Assembly: GCA_017453465.1 (NCBI GenBank)
Contig: JAFTEV010000065.1
Span: 1-33,572, forward strand
Reading direction: 5' to 3'
Source of the DNA: Bacteroidaceae bacterium
GTDB taxonomy: Bacteria > Bacteroidota > Bacteroidia > Bacteroidales > Bacteroidaceae
DNA: 33,572 bases
The notes beneath the pieces were generated by a model. It did no database searches. It worked only from the letters and a program-made list of their open reading frames with translations, and was not told where the DNA came from. A program made the position numbers and the translations under genes. Below are positions 8,044 to 15,600 of the stretch, piece by piece. The stretch's first letter is position 1. Every line of letters starts with the position of its first letter.

Positions 8044-10868
8044 TTCTTCAGTACAATGTTAATCATCTTGCCGGGCACGACGATGACTTTGGCCACGGTG
8101 AAGCCCTCCATCCACTTGGCCGACTGCGGGTCGGCCAGTGCAGCCTTCTCTGCATCGGCTGGAGCAATGTCGGCGGGGAACTCCATGGGGAAACGGGCCT
8201 TGCCGTTGAAGGCTACCATCATCTTCACGTTGTCTTCCTTCAGGTATTCTTCGTTGAAGGCAGGCCACTGCGCGTCGCATACGCTTCCCTCGTGTCCCAG
8301 CTTGTGCCACAGCTCTTCGGCCAGGTGGGGGCAGAACGGGGCCAGCAGCACGGCGAGGGTCTCCTTCACCTCCTTGCTGCCCGACTTCAGCTTGGTCAGT
8401 TCGTTGAGGCAGACCATGAAGGCAGCCACCGAGGTGTTGTAGGAGAACTGCTCAATGTCGGTGGTGACCTTCTTGATGAGCGTGTGGAGTGCTTTCAGTT
8501 CAGCCTTGTCAGCGGGCTTGTCGGCAGTCTCTGCCTCCATGTAGTTCCACAGCTTCTTCAGGAAGCGGTGGCAGCCGTCAATGCCGTTGGTGTCCCAGGG
8601 CTTGCTCTGCTCCACGGGCCCCAGGAACATTTCGTAGAGGCGCAGGGTGTCGGCACCGTACTTCTCCACAATCATGTCGGGGTTCACCACGTTGAACATC
8701 GACTTCGACATCTTCTCCACGGCCCAGCCGCAGATGTACTTGCCGTCGTCGTTCAGGATGAACTCAGCATTGTTATATTCAGGTCGCCACTGCTTGAAGG
8801 CTTCCACGTCGAGCACGTCGGCACTGACGATGTTCACATCCACGTGGATGGGTGTCACCTCGTAGTCCTTCTTCTTGTCGCAGCTGACGAAGGTGTTGGT
8901 GTCCTTGATGCGATACACAAAGTTGCTGCGGCCCTGAATCATGCCCTGGTTCACCAGCTTCTGGAAAGGCTCTTCCTTCACGGAGATGCCCAGGTCGAAG
9001 AGGAACTTGTTCCAGAAGCGGGCATAGATGAGGTGGCCGGTGGCGTGCTCGGTGCCGCCTACGTAGAGGTCCACGTTCTGCCAGTACTCGGCAGCCTCCT
9101 TCGAGAGCAGGGCCTGGTCGTTGTGCGGGTCCATGTAGCGCAGGTAGTAGGCCGAACTGCCCGCAAAGCCCGGCATGGTATAGAGTTCGAGGGGGAACAC
9201 CGTCTGGTTGTCTATCTTCGTGTTCTCCACAATCTTGCGCTGCTTCTCGTCCCAGGCCCACACGGTGGCGTTGCCCAGTGGCGGTTCGCCCGTCTCGGTG
9301 GGCAGGAACTTCTCCACTTCGGGCAGCTGGATGGGCAGACACTCCTCTGGAATCATCTGCGGAATGCCCTGCTTGTAATACACGGGGAACGGCTCGCCCC
9401 AGTAACGCTGACGCGAGAAGATGGCATCGCGCAGGCGGTAGTTCACCTTCACGCGGCCAATGCCAGCCTCCTTCACGTACTTCTTCGTGGCGGCAATGGC
9501 TTCCTTCACGCTGAGTCCGTTGAGGCTGAAGTCAATATATGGTTTCACGTCGGTGCGTGGCGAATTGCAGACCGTGCCCTCCTTAGCATCGTAGCTCTCT
9601 TCGCTCACGTCGGCACCCTCGATGAGCGGGATGATGGGCAGGCCGAAGTGCTTGGCAAAGGCATAGTCACGCGAGTCGTGAGCTGGCACGGCCATGATGG
9701 CACCCGTGCCGTAGCCTGCCAGCACGTATTCCGAAATCCAGATGGGGTTCTTCTCGCCCGTGAAGGGGTTGATGGCGTAGGAGCCAGAGAACACGCCCGT
9801 CACCTTGTGGTCAATCATGCGTTCACGCTCGGTGCGTCCCTTCACATATTTAATATATGTATCGACGGCCTCCTGCTGTTCGGCGGTTGTCACCCGCTGC
9901 ACCAGTTCGCTCTCCGGTGCCAGCACCATGAAGGTCACGCCAAACATCGTGTCGGCACGGGTGGTGAAGATGGTGAATGTCTCGTCTGTGCCGGCAATCT
10001 GGAACTCCACTTCAGCACCCTCGCTGCGGCCAATCCAGTTGCGCTGCGTCTCCTTGATGCTGTCGCTCCAGTCGATGGTCTCCAGTCCGTCGAGCAGACG
10101 CTGGGCGTAGGCACTCACGCGCAGGCACCACTGGCGCATCCGCTTCTGTTCCACGGGGTAGCCGCCGCGCACACTTACGCCCTCCACCACTTCGTCGTTG
10201 GCCAGCACCGTGCCCAGCTTGGGACACCAGTTCACCATCGTCTCGCCCAGGAAGGCAATGCGGTAGTTCATCAGTGTGTCGCTCTGCTGCTTCTCGTCCA
10301 TGGCCTTCCATTCTTCAGCCGTGAAGCTGAGCGGTTCGCTCTGGGCTACGTCCAGGCCCTCGGTGCCCTGCTTTTCAAAGTGCCGGATGAGCTGCTCGAT
10401 GGGCTGAGCCTTCTGCAGCGTGTTGTCGAAGTAGGCGTTGTACATCTGCTGGAACGCCCACTGCGTCCAGTGGTAATACTGCGGGTCGCAGGTGCGCACT
10501 TCGCGGTCCCAGTCGAAGCAGAAGCCAATCTTGTCCAGCTGTTCGCGGTAGCGGTTGATGTTGGCCACGGTGGTCACTTCGGGGTGCTGCCCCGTCTGGA
10601 TGGCATACTGCTCGGCTGGCAGTCCGTAGGCATCGTAGCCCATGGGGTTGAGCACGTTGTAGCCCTGCAGCCGCTTGGCGCGGGCATAGATGTCGCTGGC
10701 GATGTAGCCCAGCGGGTGGCCCACATGAAGTCCTGCCCCTGAGGGGTAGGGGAACATGTTGAGCACATAATACTTGGGACGCGCAGGGTCCTCCGTGGTC
10801 TTGTAGGTCTGGTGCTCTGCCCAGTACTTCTGCCACTTCTGTTCAATCTCTCTGAAGTTATATTCCAT
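8040..10868 (-). CDS. leuS: Leucyl-tRNA synthetase
   Basis: The 942-residue product is a class I aminoacyl-tRNA synthetase that charges tRNA-Leu in the cytoplasm. The HIGH motif is HVGH at residues 48-51, within [17 protein letters not shown]. The KMSKS loop is present near residue 717 (EKMSKSMFN). The editing (CP1) domain lies between them and contains the [14 protein letters not shown] and [19 protein letters not shown] signatures. The C-terminal anticodon-binding region includes [10 protein letters not shown]. Length is normal for a bacterial LeuRS with the usual insertions. The start at 10868 lies 22 bases after a perfect promoter. The stop overlaps the following yitT-rdgB fusion by four bases. 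Identification is secure. Confidence 0.98.
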   Translation of the reverse strand: MEYNFREIEQKWQKYWAEHQTYKTTEDPARPKYYVLNMFPYPSGAGLHVGHPLGYIASDIYARAKRLQGYNVLNPMGYDAYGLPAEQYAIQTGQHPEVTTVANINRYREQLDKIGFCFDWDREVRTCDPQYYHWTQWAFQQMYNAYFDNTLQKAQPIEQLIRHFEKQGTEGLDVAQSEPLSFTAEEWKAMDEKQQSDTLMNYRIAFLGETMVNWCPKLGTVLANDEVVEGVSVRGGYPVEQKRMRQWCLRVSAYAQRLLDGLETIDWSDSIKETQRNWIGRSEGAEVEFQIAGTDETFTIFTTRADTMFGVTFMVLAPESELVQRVTTAEQQEAVDTYIKYVKGRTERERMIDHKVTGVFSGSYAINPFTGEKNPIWISEYVLAGYGTGAIMAVPAHDSRDYAFAKHFGLPIIPLIEGADVSEESYDAKEGTVCNSPRTDVKPYIDFSLNGLSVKEAIAATKKYVKEAGIGRVKVNYRLRDAIFSRQRYWGEPFPVYYKQGIPQMIPEECLPIQLPEVEKFLPTETGEPPLGNATVWAWDEKQRKIVENTKIDNQTVFPLELYTMPGFAGSSAYYLRYMDPHNDQALLSKEAAEYWQNVDLYVGGTEHATGHLIYARFWNKFLFDLGISVKEEPFQKLVNQGMIQGRSNFVYRIKDTNTFVSCDKKKDYEVTPIHVDVNIVSADVLDVEAFKQWRPEYNNAEFILNDDGKYICGWAVEKMSKSMFNVVNPDMIVEKYGADTLRLYEMFLGPVEQSKPWDTNGIDGCHRFLKKLWNYMEAETADKPADKAELKALHTLIKKVTTDIEQFSYNTSVAAFMVCLNELTKLKSGSKEVKETLAVLLAPFCPHLAEELWHKLGHEGSVCDAQWPAFNEEYLKEDNVKMMVAFNGKARFPMEFPADIAPADAEKAALADPQSAKWMEGFTVAKVIVVPGKMINIVLKK

Positions 10869-10890
10869 AGGGTTATACAGTTTTTGGCGG

Positions 10891-10921
10891 CAAAGTTACG
10901 ACAATTTGAATGATTGGCAAA
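10891..10921 (-). promoter_or_regulatory. Consensus promoter for leuS
   Basis: On the minus strand TTTG (10918-10921), 19 bases, then TAACTTTG (10891-10898). The transcript would start about 15-20 bases before the leuS ATG. The end of repeat copy 2 lies only about 15 bases upstream of the -33 box. Confidence 0.82.
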
Positions 10922-10935
10922 GAAAAGCCTCTGAC

Positions 10936-11089
10936 TTTTTGCCGAGAGCGGATGTGTTTTACGCTTGGCGCGGCTGAAGAAAAACAAGAAAAAACCAAAG
11001 AAAACAAGAAAAAACAAATTAAGATTGGATACCCCTACCTACTCTGGAATAACTTCGGTTTTTTCTTGTTTTTTCTTGTTTTCTTTTGT
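10936..11089 (-). repeat. Palindromic A-rich/T-rich repeat, copy 2
   Basis: Read on the minus strand it has the A-rich arm, the core CGAAGTTATTCCAGAG and GGTATCCAATCTTAATTTG, the T-rich arm, then an outer tail CGCGCCAAGCGTAAAACACA ending CCGCTCTCGG. The tail is shared with copy 3 but absent from copy 1. Its A-rich arm encodes the last residues of the Bro-N gene at 11039-11674. Confidence 0.85.
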
Positions 11090-11674
11090 CAAACCTTTGT
11101 AGCGTTTATACTGGCTGGTTGTCATGCCGCTCCATGCTTTTGTGAGGACATTGGTAAGAATGGCAAAGTCACGAGGTTCGTGAATGCCTGAGCGATGCCA
11201 TTCGTCGGTCAGTTCCTTGCGCATTGCGATGGAACGCATTCGCTCGTTAATCCAGCGGTCGCTGTAACCCTGCCGACGGTAGTCCTCAACGGCCATCTGA
11301 AAAGTCAGTTCGGGGTCTATCATCTGGTCGATACGCTGGCTGCCAAGTTTGGCCAGCCATTGCCGAACAGGTTCTGCTTTCTTGGAGGGTATGGACTGTA
11401 TGATGCGGAAGATTCCTTCAAGGTCCGCAGCTTGTGTCTTTCTTTTCTTCCCGTCTGGGGCCAGCATGACAACAGGGGTACAAATTGTACCCCACTTGGA
11501 ATTGAGTTCCGCATCGCGTGACCGCATACGCTTAATGTACTGCTTGACATCAGCACTATCGGTCAAAACCTGTACTATGTCAGCTATAGGGAAATAGAAC
11601 TTCTCTTGTTCTGCATCCCACACGATGCGCACTTTCTTGCCCTCAAAGAGCTGTATGGCAAAGTTTTCGTCCAT
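11039..11674 (-). CDS. Bro-N domain protein, C-terminally truncated by a repeat
   Basis: The product (211 residues) belongs to the same family as the 281-residue protein at 26015-26860. Shared strings include FRIIQSIPS, KAEP, QRIDQM, DPEL, GYSD-WIN-R and RKELTDEW. Residues 1-100 are the Bro-N fold (FYFPIADIVQVLTDSADVKQ), a putative DNA-binding domain found in phage antirepressors and baculovirus BRO proteins. The family's C-terminal part is missing. After GLTKEN the sequence becomes KKKQEKTEVIPE, which is translated entirely from the A-rich arm of repeat copy 2, whereas the intact paralogue continues KENLRDNMTNLEIAF. The N-terminal domain is complete and the gene has a promoter, so it may still be expressed, or it may be decaying. 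A role in DNA-damage or phage-related regulation is inferred from the family only. Confidence 0.78.
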   Translation of the reverse strand: MDENFAIQLFEGKKVRIVWDAEQEKFYFPIADIVQVLTDSADVKQYIKRMRSRDAELNSKWGTICTPVVMLAPDGKKRKTQAADLEGIFRIIQSIPSKKAEPVRQWLAKLGSQRIDQMIDPELTFQMAVEDYRRQGYSDRWINERMRSIAMRKELTDEWHRSGIHEPRDFAILTNVLTKAWSGMTTSQYKRYKGLTKENKKKQEKTEVIPE

Positions 11675-11772
11675 GTTAATAGGTTTTTATATGGTGTGGC
11701 AGAGTAAGATAGAACCTTCTGCCGATTTTAAGCATTGCGAATTGTAAAGAGGTTTGGCTTCGTCTTGTGATG

Positions 11773-11804
11773 CAAAACTACTGTTTTTATTTGGAATAGC
11801 CAAA
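11773..11804 (-). promoter_or_regulatory. Promoter of the truncated Bro-N gene with a 14-bp element in its spacer
   Basis: On the minus strand TTTG (11801-11804), a 20-base spacer, then TAGTTTTG (11773-11780). The spacer contains GCTATTCCAAATAA (11787-11800, minus strand), which recurs exactly on the plus strand at 11889-11902 in the core of repeat copy 3. The stretch 11675-11772 is leader sequence without other features. Confidence 0.65.
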
Positions 11805-11846
11805 CTTTGCCATGAATTTTTATGAATGGAACCGCTTTGCGGTCTT

Positions 11847-12014
11847 TAAAAAAACAAGAAAAAACCAAAGAAAACAAGAAAAAACAAAGCTATTCCAAAT
11901 AAGTAGCAAGCATCCAATCTTATCTTATTGCTTTTGTTTTTTCTTGTTTTCTTTGGTTTTTTCTTGTTTTTCTTCAGGCGCGCCAAGCGCAAAACACATC
12001 CGCTCTCGGAAAAA
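11847..12014 (+). repeat. Palindromic A-rich/T-rich repeat, copy 3
   Basis: The arms at 11848-11889 and 11930-11971 (AAAACAAGAAAAAACCAAAG and its complement, repeated) are complementary over about 40 bases with one indel. The core contains GCTATTCCAAATAA and ATCCAATCTTA. The outer tail CGCGCCAAGCGCAAAACACA followed by CCGCTCTCGG matches copy 2 in inverted orientation. Confidence 0.85.
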
Positions 12015-12026
12015 ATCCAACGGGGA

Positions 12027-12060
12027 AATCAGTGTAATCCGCGTAATCTGCGGTTCTTAC
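12027..12060 (+). repeat. Short 9-bp-period repeat (GTGTAATCC type)
   Basis: GTGTAATCC, GCGTAATCT and GCGGTTCTT follow one another with a 9-bp period. Similar AATCNGNGTAATC strings are scattered in many bacterial genomes as degenerate intergenic repeats. No function is assigned. Confidence 0.45.
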
Positions 12061-12145
12061 GTGGTTGCGACTGGGGTGCAAAGCGGGTCTGTGTGAAGCA
12101 GGAAAATGCCAGCTGTGGGAATCAAAAAAGTTGGGGTAGGCAAGG

Positions 12146-12240
12146 AAAGTTGACGCAACGGCGTTGTTTTTATAAACATCGGCGTTGTTTTTGAAAACAA
12201 CGTACATTGTTTTTACAAACAACGCCGTTGCGTCAACTTT
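12146..12240. repeat. 24-bp perfect inverted repeat enclosing tandem 21-mers
   Basis: The 24-base arm at 12146-12169 (AAAGTTGACGCAACGGCGTT plus GTTT) is exactly complementary to 12217-12240. Between and across the arms are three tandem units of 21-22 bases. Two begin GGCGTTGTTTTT (12160 and 12181) and the third reads GTACATTGTTTTT (12202). An inner GTTGTTTT/AAAACAAC hairpin lies at 12184-12201. No coding frame of interest is seen. Confidence 0.85.
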
Positions 12241-12250
12241 TGTTGCGGAC

Positions 12251-12358
12251 GTGAGAAATTTTGGTGTGAAGTGAGGGAAATTTTGGTGTGAAGTGGGGGC
12301 GGCCTGGGAGTGAAGTGGGGAGTGTTTTTGTCTGAAATGTGGGAAGATGAGCAGTGAA
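12251..12358 (+). repeat. Five-unit array with exact 22-bp period
   Basis: Units end in GTGTGAA, GTGTGAA, AGTGAA, TCTGAA and AGTGAA at 12270, 12292, 12314, 12336 and 12358, exactly 22 bp apart. The first two are near identical (GAAATTTTGGTGTGAAGTG); the later ones keep mainly the TGAAGTG edge. The strand is strongly G-rich. The remainder of the gap, up to the promoter at 12504, shows no gene. Confidence 0.75.
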
Positions 12359-12503
12359 GTCCAACGGGGTGCAGGGTGTTTGGGCAGTGAGGTGATTGCA
12401 ATGTGGAGGTGGCATTTAACGGTTATTTTACTTCGTTTTGTTAAGATTTCTTAAATAGGGGGGGTAATTACTGAAAATGTTGTATTGAATACGGTCGAAA
12501 AGT

Positions 12504-12511
12504 TAAATTTG
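12504..12511 (+). promoter_or_regulatory. Promoter -7 element for the 1566-aa protein gene
   Basis: TAAATTTG matches TAnnTTTG. A weak TTG lies 21 bases upstream. This leaves a leader of about 95 bases before the ATG at 12614. Confidence 0.55.
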
Positions 12512-12613
12512 TCGCAAATTATAGTCCATTTGTTCCCTGCGGTGGATTTTAATGCGTAAAAGATAGAGCGGGGGCAGTCTTAAAAACATTTTTAACCTAA
12601 AAACAAGAGCGTT

Positions 12614-15600
12614 ATGAAAAAATTTCTACGTTCCCTCGTCCTTGTCGCGGCGAGTGCTATCCCGGCACTGAGCTGGGCGGCAACAAACTATGGAATCTAC
12701 GTGGACGGTACAATGATTAATTCTGACAACTGCAAGAATTTGAAAACCACGCACATGACATCGGGTTCCGTCAGTTACGATTATTCGTCCAACACGTTGA
12801 CACTGAACAGCGTGTATCTCAACGTGAACAATGAGTCGTACTTCATCAATGCGACTTCGTCTGTGAAGAACGGACTGAAGATTGTAGTGAATGGCTACAA
12901 CGACATCGGTGAGTGCAACGGTATAGCGATTGCGCTGCAGAAGCCCACTGGCTCCAGTGCATCCCAGCCCAGCTACTATTTCCAGGGCGACGGTGTGCTG
13001 TCACTTTATAAGGGCGAAATCGAGACCTTCGACGGTGTCGGCGTCAGCTTTGGCAAAAGCGGCGTAAGCGACACCGACGGCGGACTTGACATCTATGCTG
13101 GGTACATCAGAAGCCGAAGCAGTGCGGGCGGCTATGTATGGATCAGTGATGCCAACCTGCACCTGACGGGTAGTACATACGGCAACGGAACCTTTGGCGG
13201 TTTCACCAGCGTCTATATGTACAACGGCATTGCGGCTTACTCGGAAGACGGAAAGACCAAGTACAGCTACGGCGGTGCCAGTGTGCTGAGAGACCCAAGC
13301 GGAAACATGGTGACGGGTCCTGCCTACATCGGCTATGAAAAGTATGGTCTGAACCTGTGTGGCAAGGAAGTGACTGCGGGTAACTACAACCGACTGAACA
13401 TGAAGAGTCTTATATCATTCGATGGCACATACAGCTACTCGCCAAGCAGCAAGACGCTGTACATGACAAATGCCACACTGAATAATAACGTTACTTCATA
13501 CAAACAGCAGCACTACTGCATCACCAACAGCATTGATGGCTTGAAGGTCAATGTGACAGGTACTTGCAAAATATCTGAAAACATGGGGCGTGCTGCAGTC
13601 TATTCCACAGGAGACATCACGTTCCAGGGAACAGGCACGCTGTCCCTCCGCTCATCTGCCGGCAAGGCTATCCAGATGGATGCCACGGAGAAAACGATTG
13701 GCTTCAGTAACTTGACAGCCGCCGTGGAGTACGGCGGCATCCACTGCAACAATGGCACGGTGTCGTTGTCGAATTGTACGCTGAATGTCAATGAAGGCGG
13801 CTCACGGGGTGGCGGCATCCAGAACATGGGCAAACTGCGGTGCTACAATACTGCTGTCACCACCAGCGGCGTGTATTACGATGACCGCGATAATAAATTC
13901 TATAAGGTTAGCTCTTCATCGTCCTACACCTACACGGGGGAACTCAACTTCAAGCCCGTCAAGAACTACTACGGCATTCAGGTCTGCGGCGTGGAACTGA
14001 CGGAGCATAACTACAACAATGTGGCTGCCCCCTACATCGAGAAGGGGTCCATCGTTTACAATCCGTCAACCAATGAGCTGACGCTGACCAACCTGACCAT
14101 CGACACGAAGGAGCGCGGTGCATTCCCGGCCATTATGATTCACAGTGCGGCCCAGAGCGGCATGAAGGTCTTGCTGGTGGGCAATAATGTCATCAAGAAG
14201 ACCAACGGCGCGGCTTTCGTGTTCCAGAAGCCCAACAGTACGACGAATGTCTCCAATCCACATTATTATATAGATGGCACAGGCTCGCTCACGCTGGAAG
14301 AGAGCGGCTTCCTCTGCTTCGATTTCTGCAACCTTTGCTTCGGCAGCGGCGTTTCGGGTGGTCAGGGCCTGGGCGGATGCACCATCGACGCTCAGTATCT
14401 GCAGGCCAGAACTGCTGGGCAGGGTCGCGTCTGGTTTACCGACTGCATGATGACCCTCCACGGCTATGGCAGTGCCGGAACCTTCATGAATTTTGACAAC
14501 GTCTTCACGTCCTCCCACTGTGTGATTCGCACGCCTGAAAACGGCTCTTACAACAGCAGCAGCTATTATCTGGCTGATGCGAGCGGCAACAAGGTGACGG
14601 GCGAAGTCTATATTGGCTGGGAGAAGTATGGCCTGAAGATTTGCGGCATTGAGGTGAACGAAATCAACAAGGACAACATTCAGGACCGCATCAACTCGAC
14701 TCCATGTATTTACAAATACGGTGCATCGAGTGTTACAGCTCCAGCCTATGGCTCTGTGAAGTATGACCCATCGACCGGAACGCTGACGCTGAACAGCGTT
14801 GAGCTTAATGATGTGCTAAATTCGGCTAACATAACGGCTTGTTGCATTGAAAACACGGGCAAGGAGCTGCACATCAATTGCACGGGACAGTCAAGAATCG
14901 CGATGAGTCGGGGCAACCGTGCTACCATCTACTCTACGAAGAGCCTTGATTTCAGAGGTTCTGCTCCTTTGGAAGTATTTGCTTCTACCAAGAATGCCAT
15001 CGAGATAGACGGCAAGGGTCAGACCGTGAAGTTCAACAACTGCAACACGGTGGTGGACGGACGTGGCGGCAATGCCATCAATGCAACCAGAGAAAACCAA
15101 TATGGACTGAATGTGCAGAGAGCCAACGTGACGGTGAAAGGCTCGGTACACGGCATTGCCTACTACAACCTGGCCAATGCGGCCATCGCCACAGAGAAAG
15201 TGTTTGTGCAGCCAGCCAACTCGCAATATCTGGGCTGTTTCCGTGAATTCGGTCGGGGCGAATACTTCGGCGAAACCGTCTTTAAGCCCGTCACTACCAA
15301 CTACGGCATCCTGGTGAGCGGCCATGAGCTGAACGACGTGAATGCAAACAACTTCTACTTCGACGACATCACTACAGGTTCTGTCAGCTACGATGTCAGC
15401 AGCAACACGGTCACCATTGACAACTTGACGGCCAACTGTATGTACATGACAACCTTGAACGGAGAAGTGGTGGAAAGACACAGCAACGGCATGAACATCA
15501 CAAGCCGTGCAACAGACAACGTGAAGGTGAACCTCGTTGGCAACAGTGTGTTGAACGACATCAATGGTGTCGGCATTTCAGTTTATAAGAACACTACATT

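Larger units (their letters stand above)
10936..12014. mobile_element. Candidate transposase-less unit: Bro-N gene between inverted repeat copies
   Basis: The segment begins TTTTT-n-CCGAGAGCGGATGTG (10936-10956). It ends with the reverse complement, CACATCCGCTCTCGG followed by A6 (11995-12014). The similarity continues inward through GCTTGGCGCG and the GAAGAAAAACAAG arm for roughly 75 bases on each side, giving long imperfect terminal inverted repeats. Between them lie one truncated Bro-N gene and its promoter. No transposase is encoded and I could not identify a clear target-site duplication. It may be a non-autonomous element moved in trans, or simply two independent repeat insertions in opposite orientation. 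Confidence 0.4.

Noticed and set aside
6781-8442. Plus-strand frame of about 550 codons antisense to the YitT-RdgB fusion and the end of leuS
   Set aside because: It crosses two well-supported opposite-strand genes and carries no motif of its own.
8292-10742. Long plus-strand frame (over 800 codons) antisense to leuS
   Set aside because: It is a shadow of leuS, whose HIGH and KMSKS motifs and length are intact. No motif is recognisable in the antisense translation.
11928-12194. Plus-strand frame beginning with a Phe/Leu-rich stretch
   Set aside because: It is the translation of the T-rich repeat arm and adjoining repeat DNA. A similar Phe-rich frame arises from copy 2, which shows that it comes from the repeat.
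12251-12358. CRISPR array
   Set aside because: Units are 22 bp with no constant repeat plus variable spacer layout, and no cas genes are in the window.
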